64,000 bases of DNA from Planctomycetaceae bacterium. Lineage in GTDB: Bacteria > Planctomycetota > Planctomycetia > Pirellulales > Pirellulaceae. The stretch spans positions 227,246 through 291,245 of the forward strand of contig JAEUIQ010000008.1 of NCBI GenBank assembly GCA_016794985.1, given 5' to 3'. The translations under genes were made by a program, and so were the position numbers. Of this stretch, positions 45,001 through 53,453 are shown piece by piece; the stretch's first letter is position 1, and each line of letters opens with the position of its first letter. Under the pieces are notes generated by a model. The model was not told the DNA's origin and did no database searches. It saw only the letters and a program-made list of their open reading frames with translations.

Positions 45001-45960
45001 GTGAATGTATCGAGAATCCTCAGAGATCTCAATCACGTTTCGCCACGATGGTTGGTGTCTGTTTATTTGTCCCTGCAAGCGATGTCCATTTCGTTGTGGT
45101 GGGGGGTGTTGCTGCTTTGGCCGGATACGGTCTATTGGTTCCATCCTTCGGTTTGGCCAGCAGATAGCTTTTGGGCGTTCGGCTTGAGCGATGGGATATT
45201 GCTGGTTGGTGGATCCCTCTTCGTCTTGTGGTCCGTCGTGACGGAGCGGGATTTCGCGTCATTAGGTCTGTGGGCATTGGCCGCAGCTGCTTGGTATCCA
45301 ACGCTTTATTGTTTGGGCGCCAGTTGCTTGACAAACGAAGGGTGGCTCGCGACGGCTATGATGTTCGCGATGTCCGGTGCAACGTTGGCAATGGCTACCA
45401 TTCAGGGGAGCCCGGCTCAGGCTCCGGCGACTTACCGAGTAACTCCCATGACGCCCAAGACGGCGTTGATTTGGACTTTGTTGCAAGTCGTTCTATTCTG
45501 GGGGGCGTTTTTGATCATCTTCCCGCTGGGATTCCGCGAGGTCGAACGGAAACTGGCGATCCCGCACTTCGAGTTTTCTGGACAGATTGCCTTCAGTTTG
45601 TGCACATTGATCAGTGCCTCTTGTTTGGGACTTGCCAGTGGAATAGCCATGGCCACCTTGGGTCGCGGAACTCCCTTGCCTTCGGCGGCGGCTCCCCAAT
45701 TGGTTTGCCGTGGTCCGTATCGTTGGATTCGAAATCCGATGGCCTTGGCGGGCATTCTTCAAGGGATTGGAGTCGGGCTGTTTCTTGGCAGTTATCTGGT
45801 GGTCGCCTACGCTTTATGCGGAGCTGTTTTTTGGCATGTCATTGTCCGTCCCTCCGAGGAAAGCGATTTGCTGCAAAGGTTCGGATCGGAATACAACGAG
45901 TATCGGAGTCGCACTGGTCTATGGCTCCCCGGATGTTGGCGTTATCGCAAGCCAAGGTGA
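45001..45960 (+). CDS. Isoprenylcysteine carboxyl methyltransferase (ICMT)-like membrane methyltransferase
   Basis: 319 residues from the GTG at 45001; a TTG at 44845 with AGGA upstream is an alternative, but the added 52 residues look non-coding. There are about seven hydrophobic helices. The C-terminal ~100 residues carry the family signature LGRGTPLPSAAAPQLVCRGP, then YRWIRNPMALAGILQGIGVG, WHVIVRPSEESDLLQRFG and YNEYRSRTGLWLP, as in NnrU/ICMT/phospholipid-methyltransferase-like proteins. It methylates a lipid, amine or thiol at the membrane using SAM; the acceptor is unknown. 65 bp before the wall-enzyme gene, the likely first gene of a four-gene operon. Confidence 0.8.
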   Translation: MNVSRILRDLNHVSPRWLVSVYLSLQAMSISLWWGVLLLWPDTVYWFHPSVWPADSFWAFGLSDGILLVGGSLFVLWSVVTERDFASLGLWALAAAAWYPTLYCLGASCLTNEGWLATAMMFAMSGATLAMATIQGSPAQAPATYRVTPMTPKTALIWTLLQVVLFWGAFLIIFPLGFREVERKLAIPHFEFSGQIAFSLCTLISASCLGLASGIAMATLGRGTPLPSAAAPQLVCRGPYRWIRNPMALAGILQGIGVGLFLGSYLVVAYALCGAVFWHVIVRPSEESDLLQRFGSEYNEYRSRTGLWLPGCWRYRKPR

Positions 45961-46025
45961 TTCGAACATAAAATACTGATTTCCTGAATCGTCCAAATTC
46001 CCAAAGATAAAATAGAAAGTGAAGT

Positions 46026-48035
46026 ATGTCACGCAGAACTTGGATAAAGCCTGAGCTCGTCCATTTGTTGTTGCTGTTCTGTTTGGCGACGATCGGGACT
46101 TCGAAGATTCGAGCCGATGATCTAATACCCAAGTTGCAACCACTGATCGAAAGTCACGCGGGTGAGGTTTCTGTTTGTGTGGAACATTTGGTAAATGGGC
46201 AACGGTTCGTTTGGGAAGCGGATCGGCCGATGCCCACCGCCAGTTTGATCAAGCTGCCAGTAATGATCGCTGCCTACGAAGCGATTGCCAACGGCAAGGT
46301 TGCGATCGACACTCCGATCACCGTCACGCGAGAAGACATGGTGCCTGGCTCTGGAGTCTTGACCGACCATTTTTCGCCCGGCACTCAAATCACTCTTCAC
46401 GACGCCATTCATTTGATGATCGCGTTCTCCGACAACACAGCCACGAACTTGGTGGTCGATCGCATCGGTTTGGCAACCACCGCCGAGCGGATGGAGGCAC
46501 TTGGGTTTCCCAACACCAAACTGCACTCTAAAGTCTTTCGCGGCGATACAACGGTCTTCCCGGAGCGAAGTCGCGAGTTTGGACTTGGAAGTACGACCGC
46601 CTCCGAAATGGTGGGCTTGCTCAAGTTGCTGCACGGTAATCAACTCGTCTCGGGCGACGCCAGCGAAGCGATGCGGAAACATCTGCGCGCCTGTGACGAC
46701 GACACAAAACTTCGCAGCCTCTTGCCCAAAGGAACTCCCGTAGCCAACAAGACTGGAGCTGTCTCCAACGCGCGAACCGATGCCGCCTTGATCGAATCAC
46801 CCAGCGGCACGATTGCGATCTGTGTCTTGACCAGGAACAACGTTGATCAACGCTACGACGACGATAACGCGGCCCAGGTGTTGTGTGGGAAAATTGGCAG
46901 AGTTGTCTTCGATCACTTCAATGCCAACATGGCAATGGTACCGCCGCCGAACCAGGGGCCGCTGGCAATTGGTGCCCAGAGTCCGTTGGTCGAAACCTTG
47001 CAGCGAACACTCAACGCCAAGCTACAACCATCGCCCAACTTGACGATCGATGGCGACTTTGGGCCGGCGACTCAAGTAGCAGTCAAAGCGTTTCAAGCCG
47101 CTCGGGGTCTGTCGGAGACGGGGATGGTTGACGAACGAACATGGAAAGCTTTGAGTCCGGTGATTGAAACGGAAGTCGTGTCGGAACCAGCCGTGGTCAA
47201 CGCCGAAGTCCTGGCTCAGGCTCCACCGGACCCAACGGACGGTCCGCCGTTTGTGACTGCCAGAGCGTGGTGCGTGATCGATGCCAATTCCGGCGATGTC
47301 TTGGGTGGCCACAATGCCGAGCTGCCGCTGGATCCTGCCAGTACGACAAAGATCATGACCGCGTTGCTGATTCTTGAAGAAGCGGAAAGGTTCTCTACTT
47401 GTCTGGACGAAGTGGTGACTTTTTCGCCGCAAGCCGATGCCACGATTGGCTCCTCCTGTGGACTGGCGGTTGGTGAAAAAGTTTCCGTCCGCGATTTGCT
47501 TTATGGACTCCTGTTGCCGTCCGGCAATGATGCGGGGACGGCCTTGGCCGAACATTTTGGGGCCAAGTGGGCAGATAGGGATGGTCGAGTCGAAGGAGCA
47601 AGTGATTACTCGGTGTTTATTGCCGCGATGAATCGCCGAGCGGTTGAGTTAGGTCTCAGGAATGCTCGATTTCGTAATCCGCATGGGCTCACCGAACCGG
47701 ACCACAAGTTGTCCGCTGCGGACTTAGCTATACTTGCCAATCATGCCATAAAGCTTCCCTGTTTTCGACAAGTGGTTGCGACCCGGCAGTACGGTTGCGC
47801 GGTGTCGCATCCGTCGGGATACTCGCGGAACGTCAAATGGTCCAACACCAATCAGCTACTGGGAACCGTTGGTTACTTGGGAATCAAAACGGGAACCACC
47901 GACGCCGCCGGTGCGTGTTTGGTGACTTTGGCCGAACGCGAGGGGCAACAGCGAATCGCGGTGGTCCTGGGGTCGTCGGATTCGGCTGCGCGCTATGTGG
48001 ATACCAAGAACCTGTTGCGTTGGTCGTGGAAGTGA
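46026..48035 (+). CDS. Fusion: beta-lactamase-like serine hydrolase + peptidoglycan-binding + D-Ala-D-Ala carboxypeptidase
   Basis: 669 residues, signal peptide 1-30. Domain 1 (about 33-300) is class A beta-lactamase-like with S73-xx-K76 (TASLIKLP), S135-D-N137 (FSDNTATN) and K242-T-G (NKTGAV); an EPELN-type omega loop is not obvious (VFPERSREF). Residues about 310-382 form a peptidoglycan-binding type 1 domain (VETLQRTL, DGDFGPATQVAVKAFQ, VDERTW). Domain 3 (about 408-669) is peptidase S11 with S439-xx-K442 (PASTTKIM), S499-G-N501 (LPSGNDAG) and K621-T-G. Both serine-hydrolase active sites therefore look complete. It would act on peptidoglycan stems and possibly beta-lactams in the periplasm. 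Such a double-active-site protein is unusual. In the plus-strand group between the ICMT-like gene and the repeat protein. Confidence 0.87.
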   Translation: MSRRTWIKPELVHLLLLFCLATIGTSKIRADDLIPKLQPLIESHAGEVSVCVEHLVNGQRFVWEADRPMPTASLIKLPVMIAAYEAIANGKVAIDTPITVTREDMVPGSGVLTDHFSPGTQITLHDAIHLMIAFSDNTATNLVVDRIGLATTAERMEALGFPNTKLHSKVFRGDTTVFPERSREFGLGSTTASEMVGLLKLLHGNQLVSGDASEAMRKHLRACDDDTKLRSLLPKGTPVANKTGAVSNARTDAALIESPSGTIAICVLTRNNVDQRYDDDNAAQVLCGKIGRVVFDHFNANMAMVPPPNQGPLAIGAQSPLVETLQRTLNAKLQPSPNLTIDGDFGPATQVAVKAFQAARGLSETGMVDERTWKALSPVIETEVVSEPAVVNAEVLAQAPPDPTDGPPFVTARAWCVIDANSGDVLGGHNAELPLDPASTTKIMTALLILEEAERFSTCLDEVVTFSPQADATIGSSCGLAVGEKVSVRDLLYGLLLPSGNDAGTALAEHFGAKWADRDGRVEGASDYSVFIAAMNRRAVELGLRNARFRNPHGLTEPDHKLSAADLAILANHAIKLPCFRQVVATRQYGCAVSHPSGYSRNVKWSNTNQLLGTVGYLGIKTGTTDAAGACLVTLAEREGQQRIAVVLGSSDSAARYVDTKNLLRWSWK

Positions 48036-48066
48036 GTTGAACGCCCAACGGCCTTTGGAGCAGTCG

Positions 48067-49128
48067 ATGGTTGAAGTTGATCCTGTTCGGAAGCAAAAGT
48101 CTCGCCTGGTCGATTGGACCGAGCGGCGGGTCGAGCTGTCGCGGCTTTCGAATCCGTCGACCTTCGAGTCGATGCAAATCAAGGTCTTGGGTTATCTGAT
48201 CGAGCGTTATCGAGACTCGCCGGTCGCCGAAGTACCCGCGCGTTATTGTCAGCGCGAACAACTTTACTTGAACCGCCGGATGATTGTTGTTCATGAACAC
48301 TTGCGACTTGATCGAGGCCAACCAACGTGCAGTCGCGCCGCGGCCGAGCAACGCATCCAAGAATGCGCCCAAAAGCTGACGGAGCAGAGTCGTGGATCCC
48401 TCCGAGATTCGAATTGGACGGCGGAGCCGTCCACTACAAACTGGACGGCGGAGCCATCCACGACAAGCTGGACGGCGGAGCCATCCACTACAAATTGGAC
48501 GGCGGAGCCATCCACGACAAACTGGACGGCGGAGCCGTCCACGACAATGACCGAACCATCCTCGAAGCGCGAACCCGAACCTTCTAGCTTATCGATGCTG
48601 CGTCGATTGATCCGAGCCTGGCTGTTTTCATTGTGGACTTGGGGGACCACCCGAGAAGGCTCGGATCGGTGGTTGCGAAACCAAATCGCAAGTTCAGGGA
48701 AACTTCCGCGAACCAATGTGAAAAAGTTGGTGTCCCGAGTGGCGAACACCCAGACTCAAGATATGGCGGCGATTCGATTTCTCATCAAAATCGCCGCTGG
48801 GGACTTGTTGCCAATATTTGTCAAACTGTGGCGGATTCGAGTCGCGGCTGGGTTACACCAAGATCGAGTTCTTGCCCATTTAGAAGCCGAATTTTGTCGA
48901 GAACCCTACATGATTTGGGCCGCTGAAAAGATGCGCGAGTTGCTGGGGGACAACCTTGTCGAAGTTCGACTCGCGGCAATTCGGCTTTTGGAGCAAATCG
49001 GAAATCTTGACGACATTTCGTTTTTTGGTGATTTGCTGCGATTGCCATCCGAGGAAGTGTCGTCGCAAGAAGCGACCGCGATGTTGCAAGCCATGCAGAC
49101 ACTGGCCCGTGGCAATCAAATGGTGTAG
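48067..49128 (+). CDS. Uncharacterised protein with five WTAEPSTT-N repeats and HEAT-like tail
   Basis: 353 residues from the ATG at 48067 (GGAG upstream); a start at 47995 would overlap the previous gene. Residues 1-115 are charged and helical (RLSNPSTFESMQIKVLGYLI). Residues about 116-160 are five 9-residue repeats (N/S)WTAEPSTT from 27-bp DNA units. The C-terminal ~180 residues are helical pairs (EVRLAAIRLLEQIGNLDDI, EATAMLQAMQTLARGN) like HEAT repeats. No signal peptide or enzyme motif. Start 31 bp after the wall enzyme and 22 bp before rtcA, so it is in the same unit. Function unknown. Confidence 0.7.
   Translation: MVEVDPVRKQKSRLVDWTERRVELSRLSNPSTFESMQIKVLGYLIERYRDSPVAEVPARYCQREQLYLNRRMIVVHEHLRLDRGQPTCSRAAAEQRIQECAQKLTEQSRGSLRDSNWTAEPSTTNWTAEPSTTSWTAEPSTTNWTAEPSTTNWTAEPSTTMTEPSSKREPEPSSLSMLRRLIRAWLFSLWTWGTTREGSDRWLRNQIASSGKLPRTNVKKLVSRVANTQTQDMAAIRFLIKIAAGDLLPIFVKLWRIRVAAGLHQDRVLAHLEAEFCREPYMIWAAEKMRELLGDNLVEVRLAAIRLLEQIGNLDDISFFGDLLRLPSEEVSSQEATAMLQAMQTLARGNQMV
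48412..48546 (+). repeat. Five 27-bp coding repeats, each with an internal palindrome
   Basis: Units begin AATTGGACGGCGGAGCC / AACTGGACGG.. at 48412, 48439, 48466, 48493 and 48520. Units 1 and 5 contain the perfect hairpin GGACGGC-GGA-GCCGTCC; units 2-4 have one mismatch (CATCC). All three forward frames and the reverse strand stay open across the array. Confidence 0.85.
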
Positions 49129-49150
49129 CCGTTCACGTGATCGAAAAGCA

Positions 49151-50209
49151 ATGACTGAAATTGAATCGCCCGAATTACTGGAAATCGATGGCTCGTTTGG
49201 CGAGGGCGGCGGGCAGATCATTCGTTCGTCGTTGGCCTTGTCTTTGGTCACGGGGCGACCGATCCGAATTTCTCGCATTCGAGCGGGTCGCAAGAAGGCG
49301 GGGCTGTTGAAGCAACATCTGACCGCCGTTTCTGCTGCCACCGCTGTTGGCCAAGCCGCCGTCGAAGGAGCTGTGTTGGGTGCCAAAGAACTGACTTTCA
49401 TCCCCAGCGGCATCTTCGCGGGGCATTATCGTTGGGATATTGGCAGCGCCGGTAGCACGACACTGGTCGCGCAAACTATCTTGCCGGCATTGCTTCATGC
49501 CGAAGGCTCGTCGCAAATCCGCATCAGTGGCGGAACGCATAACTCGCTGGCACCACCGTTTGATTTTCTGGCTTCGTGTTACTTGCCACTGCTCCATCGC
49601 CTAGGGCCGACGGTCGAGGCCACGCTCGACAAGTACGGCTTCTTTCCTGCGGGCGGTGGTCAATTGACGTTATCGGTTCAACCTGCTCCGTTACGCGGTT
49701 TCGACTTGATGGAACGCGGCAAGTTACTGAGCTTTGGAGCGGAAGCCGTGGTCGCCAATCTACCACTTGGTATCGCTCACCGAGAATTGGATACGATCCG
49801 CCGTAAACTGGAATGGGACAAACATGCCGAGTTGAAAGCCACTGAAGTCAAAGGTCCGGGACCGGGCAACGCGGTCATGATTCGTTACCAATACGAACAC
49901 GTCACCGAAATGGCCACCGGCTTTGGGCAACAAGGGGTCAGTGCCGAACGAGTAGCAGCCGACGCCGCGCGTGAATTGAAGACGTACCTAGGCTCTGACG
50001 CACCGTTGGGTGAACACTTGACCGACCAATGGCTTTTGTTGATTGCTTTAGCGGTCTGGCAGACTGGCAAGACTCATCAATTCACCTGCGTGCCGCTGTC
50101 GGAGCATTCAACCACACACATTGCGATTATCCAACAGTTCCTCGGCATCCAAGTTTCATACAAGGTCATCGAACCCCATAAAGTCGAAGTCACACTTCGC
50201 CCGGATTAG
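49151..50209 (+). CDS. rtcA: RNA 3'-terminal phosphate cyclase
   Basis: 352 residues from the ATG at 49151; a longer frame from 48956 lies inside the previous gene. Converts RNA 3'-phosphate to a 2',3'-cyclic phosphate using ATP. Motifs: IDGSFGEGGGQIIRSSLALS, SRIRAGRKKAGLLKQH, GSAGSTTLVAQTILPALLHA, GFFPAGGG, and the C-terminal His region PLSEHSTTHIAIIQQFLG, which holds the His that forms the adenylate intermediate. Length is normal. No rtcB ligase or sigma-54 rtcR regulator is adjacent. It is the last gene of the wall-enzyme operon here. Confidence 0.93.
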   Translation: MTEIESPELLEIDGSFGEGGGQIIRSSLALSLVTGRPIRISRIRAGRKKAGLLKQHLTAVSAATAVGQAAVEGAVLGAKELTFIPSGIFAGHYRWDIGSAGSTTLVAQTILPALLHAEGSSQIRISGGTHNSLAPPFDFLASCYLPLLHRLGPTVEATLDKYGFFPAGGGQLTLSVQPAPLRGFDLMERGKLLSFGAEAVVANLPLGIAHRELDTIRRKLEWDKHAELKATEVKGPGPGNAVMIRYQYEHVTEMATGFGQQGVSAERVAADAARELKTYLGSDAPLGEHLTDQWLLLIALAVWQTGKTHQFTCVPLSEHSTTHIAIIQQFLGIQVSYKVIEPHKVEVTLRPD

Positions 50210-50476
50210 TAGAGTTCGTTCTCTCGAACTGGTTTCGGCCCACAGGATGTGATCGCTCACGTCGTCAAGCTCGCGGCGGACAACATTCGAAACAGCTCGG
50301 TTATTGGTCTACAGATACTGAGCTAGTTCGGGAGAACTGGCGCTACTGCCTCCAGTCTTCCGAAATTCACGACTTTAAGAAAACGCACTTTCACGAGTCT
50401 AGCGGCTCCATCCGCCGTTGCTGATCATCGGTCGCGTTTTGGCTCGAAGTCGTTCAGTCGCCCTCCCCTCCTTGTC
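50210..50476. other. Intergenic between convergent rtcA and the pseudogene
   Basis: No gene or terminator recognised. Confidence 0.35.
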
Positions 50477-51327
50477 CTACGAGAACAGGTAGGGGACACC
50501 CAGGGTCTGTGCGAGGGTTTGCATCAGCCGAGCCGGCTTGCGGAAATCTTGTGTTACTTTGATCGGCCAGCGGTTGTAGTCCCCGCTTTCCCGAACGCGA
50601 AAGACCAACAAGCTTTGCACTCCGGAACTGGTTGCTTTGCCTGCCTCACTACCAACCACGTATTCACTTGGGCAAATTGGAACCGCGACCAAATTCTCCA
50701 TTCGGGCTTGGACAGTCTCCCGAGGAAAGGATTGGGAAAAACTGACAACGGATCACAACGAAGTGGATCGAGTCGTTTCAAACGATCGATCTCGATGATG
50801 CCTTGGGAACGGAATACTCGCAAAGTACACACGTGGCAGCGAGACACTTGATGAATTGCAGCAAACATGGCCAAAACAGCACCACCGAACAACCAAACCA
50901 ACGCTCCAATCCAAATGGCCGGCCCAATAGGCACTTGATCGTTGAAATAGAGTTTATAAATGATACCGACCGAAGTGATCAGCAAAAATGTGGCTGGAGA
51001 CCAAAACAAAAAGCGTGCATCCACGCGGAGGACTTTTTTGATGGCTCTAGGACCCAGCCATCCTCCGTTTCAGTCGACTCGTTGCATCAAGCGACCGTCC
51101 GTCATGGCTCCCTCGTAAATCACCGATTCACGTGGCACGTCCGGTAAGATTTCCGGTGAGGCGTGCCGGATACGGCAAGGCACTAGCATTCGGAGTGCAT
51201 TATGACATGCGACTCCCGCACCCAAAGGCGCGAATAAAACGGGAAATACCCACCAAAGCCATTGAAGCAGATTTTGCAATGGCTGATTCATTAGAACCAC
51301 CGCAATCACACTTGCTACGAGTACCAT
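50477..51327 (-). pseudogene. Broken membrane-protein gene (in-frame TGA plus frameshift)
   Basis: Reading down from ATG 51327: a hydrophobic helix (MVLVASVIAVVLMNQPL, LLQWLWWVFPVLFAPLG) and ~85 codons to a TGA at 51070-51072. The same frame continues after it (NGGWLGPRAIKKVLRVDARF), with two more membrane helices (FWSPATFLLITSVGIIYKL, IGALVWLFGGAVLAMFA), then CHVCTLRVFRSQGIIEID. At the A5 (T5 on the coding strand) run 50737-50741 the frame must shift to continue as SQSFPRETVQARMENLVAVP and end LAQTLGVPYLFS at 50477. Two lesions suggest decay, although a homopolymer sequencing error could explain the second. The C-terminal part resembles the fragment at 52535-52732. Function unknown. Confidence 0.7.
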
Positions 51328-51777
51328 CCCCGAGCCGACCTAGAATGCAACCTGATTCCAAGTCGCGTGAACTTGTGATTCGACTTCTGGCGATTGCCCT
51401 TCGCGAATCTTCTTCAGCTCCATTTATACACCTGTTGTTAACCCGAGTGTTTGATAGGTCTAAGACCATGCACGGATACTATCTTCGAGCTCCCGTTGGC
51501 GCACATAGCTGTCTTCATGATAGCTTTTTGCGGTTAGTTCGCCAATCGAAGCGGAAATCGGAAGCAGGAAAGGGAGAACCGGTAGACTTTTAAAACACGC
51601 CTATCTAAAATCATCAAGAGGCATCCGCAAGAAATGTTGGAATCGGTTCAGAGCTAGGCTGCAATGTGACGGCGAGCCAATTTCATACTATCCCACTGCC
51701 TCGACCAAATTCACCTTTCACTCTAAATTGCGAAACAATCGGCCACTGTGTCGACAACCAATCGAAACGGTGACAAA
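51328..51777. other. Divergent upstream region of the pseudogene and the two-gene cassette
   Basis: Apart from the repeat at 51366-51478 no gene is evident. The part 51480-51777 probably holds the cassette promoter. Confidence 0.4.
51366..51478. repeat. Direct repeat, copy 1 (57 bp identical core)
   Basis: The 57 bases 51366-51422, starting CGTGAACTTGTGATTCGAC and ending CTTCAGCTCCA, are identical to 52476-52532. After a diverged stretch similarity returns with TAAGACCATGCACGGATA at 51461-51478. Confidence 0.85.
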
Positions 51778-52008
51778 ATGACCTTTTCGGACATACTTCC
51801 GACAATTCAAGCCTTGCCGCGTTCTCAGAAATTACATCTGATTCGAATGCTGGCTGCTGATATCGCTCGCGAAGAAGGTTTAGCTCAGGACATTTCAGGT
51901 GCCACGGTTCCAATTTGGTCACCGTATGATTCGTATGAAGGTGCTGAAGTGCTGATGCGCATGCTCGCCGTCGATGGGGACTCGCCGACGATGGGGGGCG
52001 CGCCGTGA
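51778..52008 (+). CDS. Small protein paired with the aspartic protease
   Basis: 76 residues from the ATG at 51778 (GGTGA upstream). No signal peptide. The N-terminal half is helical (FSDILPTIQALPRSQKLHLIRMLAADIAREEG). The C-terminal half has PIWSPYDSYEGAEVLMRML. Its stop overlaps the GTG start of the next gene (GTGA), a tight coupling typical of toxin-antitoxin-like or enzyme-partner pairs. Small helical partners of this kind often precede clan-AA aspartic-protease genes; I know this as a recurring arrangement, not as a tested system. Confidence 0.65.
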   Translation: MTFSDILPTIQALPRSQKLHLIRMLAADIAREEGLAQDISGATVPIWSPYDSYEGAEVLMRMLAVDGDSPTMGGAP

Positions 52009-52430
52009 TTCCAGAAGCCGCGAGATATCCTTATGCTGAAATCGATCCATCATTCCCTTCGGCAAGTGCTTTGCCATATTTACCGATAACGCTAGAACGC
52101 GACGGCAAGTTTGTAAGTGTCTCCGCGTTGGAGGATAGTGGAGCGGCGTTGAGTGTCATGCCCTATGATTTGGGCGTGCGTTTGGGTGCTGTTTGGGAAC
52201 AGCAAACCGTTCCAGTGCGGTTGGCGGGCAATCTTGCAGATTCAGATGCCCGTGCGTTAGTTGTCATGGCTCGAATCGGACAATTCCCACCGGTTCGGCT
52301 GGCTTTCGCCTGGACTCGCAATAAACATATGCCTGTATTGCTTGGACAGGTAAATTTCTTTATGGAATTTGATGTTTGCTTCCTCCGTTCGCAATCCGTG
52401 TTTGAGATTCGGACAAGGGAAACGCATTGA
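52005..52430 (+). CDS. Retropepsin-like (clan AA) aspartic protease
   Basis: 141 residues from a GTG. The active-site triad is visible as ALEDSGAALSVMPYDLG (D-S-G-A in the retropepsin setting, about residues 43-46), followed by a second strand region VPVRLAGNLADSDARALV and the flap-like PVLLGQVNFFMEFDVCF. Single-domain enzymes of this kind work as homodimers. No signal peptide, so cytoplasmic. Substrate unknown. Coupled by a 4-bp overlap to the small gene before it. The cassette lies between direct repeats that otherwise belong to a decayed membrane-protein array, so it may have been inserted. Confidence 0.75.
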   Translation: MIPEAARYPYAEIDPSFPSASALPYLPITLERDGKFVSVSALEDSGAALSVMPYDLGVRLGAVWEQQTVPVRLAGNLADSDARALVVMARIGQFPPVRLAFAWTRNKHMPVLLGQVNFFMEFDVCFLRSQSVFEIRTRETH

Positions 52431-52475
52431 TTTGGAATACCGCCCCAAGCAACATCGCTTCACGATTTTGTGATT

Positions 52476-52587
52476 CGTGAACTTGTGATTCGACTTCTGG
52501 CGATTGCCCTTCGCGAATCTTCTTCAGCTCCAATTCAACGACTTTTATTAGCCAAATTGTTGATCGACCTAAGGCCATGCACGGATA
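52476..52587. repeat. Direct repeat, copy 2
   Basis: Identical to copy 1 over 57 bp (52476-52532); similarity resumes with TAAGGCCATGCACGGATA at 52570-52587. The spacing between copies is 1,110 bp. Confidence 0.85.
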
Positions 52588-52732
52588 GAAACAAGGGAAC
52601 TTCGAGCAAATCGGCTAGGTCCTGCACCAGGCGTGAAGTTCGAATGTCGTCCTGAGTTTCAACGATCAATTCTCGATTGTAAACGCCCGCCTCATCGGTC
52701 GCTAGAACAAGCAGTAATCGCTCGTTTGGACT
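52535..52732 (-). pseudogene. C-terminal remnant of a paralogue of the 50477-51327 gene
   Basis: 65 codons open between two stops and no start. The reading NERLLLVLATDEAGVYNREL..VQDLADLLEVPLFLS aligns by eye with SLLVFRVRESGDYNRWPIKV..MQTLAQTLGVPYLFS at the end of the pseudogene. The upstream part is gone: a TGA lies at 52733-52735 just ahead. Confidence 0.6.
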
Positions 52733-52788
52733 TCAAGTGTCCCACTCCAGTTGCTCCTTGGCCGATCGGTTCGGATTGCAGAAGCTGA

Positions 52789-53310
52789 TCAATGTTGATG
52801 ATCGTGAGCCTCTTCTTTGAAATCACCAGTGTACGGTGTTCCGGCGACCACACCACTGACGGTCCCCGCAAATTTGCGCACGATCCCCAGCGTCTCGTGC
52901 TTGCCGACGAAACGCGAACACAGTCCGTCTTTCTCACCTTCGAGTGGACTGGCACTCAATTCTAGTTCGGTCGCGGGTTCGTTGATGGCCAGAAACAACT
53001 TTTCAGCCTGAACTGGCGCCGGTGTCTTGGCATCGCCACCCAGTACATAGACCGTGGCTTCTTTTGTGTCGTGATTGACAGTAAATTCCACGTGATACGC
53101 TCCGCCGCCCCAATCGAATAACGTTCCGTCATGGGGTGCATGATCATGGCTGTGGCCGTGATCATGATCATGGTCTGCGTCACCTTCCGCGTGCGAATGA
53201 CCGGTCTTTGCTTTTGAAGTTGGATTGGCCGAAGTTTGTGGCGAGGCTTCACAGCCCAACAACGCCAGACCAACCAACAACACCGAACAGCCACCAATCA
53301 TCGTCTTCAT
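52789..53310 (-). CDS. His-rich exported lipoprotein of the metal-efflux cluster
   Basis: 173 residues from the ATG at 53310 (AAGG upstream); a frame from 53457 is longer but overlaps the RND gene. Signal peptide with lipobox LLVGLALLGCEA. A His/Asp-rich segment at about 36-62 (DADHDHDHGHSHDHAPHDG) follows, then a strand-rich domain (AYHVEFTVNHDTKEATVYVL, PATELELSASPLEGEKDG) and a His tail. It probably binds zinc, copper or nickel ions in the periplasm to feed or buffer the efflux pump. Gap to the RND gene 144 bp. Confidence 0.8.
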   Translation of the reverse strand: MKTMIGGCSVLLVGLALLGCEASPQTSANPTSKAKTGHSHAEGDADHDHDHGHSHDHAPHDGTLFDWGGGAYHVEFTVNHDTKEATVYVLGGDAKTPAPVQAEKLFLAINEPATELELSASPLEGEKDGLCSRFVGKHETLGIVRKFAGTVSGVVAGTPYTGDFKEEAHDHQH

Positions 53311-53453
53311 ACATTGCACCTTCATCAAAGGAGTTGTTGTTGATTGCAACAGGGTGCCCCGCCTGACCATGAAGGCCAACAAGGCAATAAGGTTTTGGTC
53401 AGTAACCGATTGTTGCACGAATGTTCGGCTTCCACAAGGCAATCGGGTTCGCT

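Noticed and set aside
48327..48749. Other long frames over the 27-bp repeats on both strands
   Set aside because: The repeat keeps several frames open. The frame chosen continues as a long helical protein on both sides and has a Shine-Dalgarno; the others do not.
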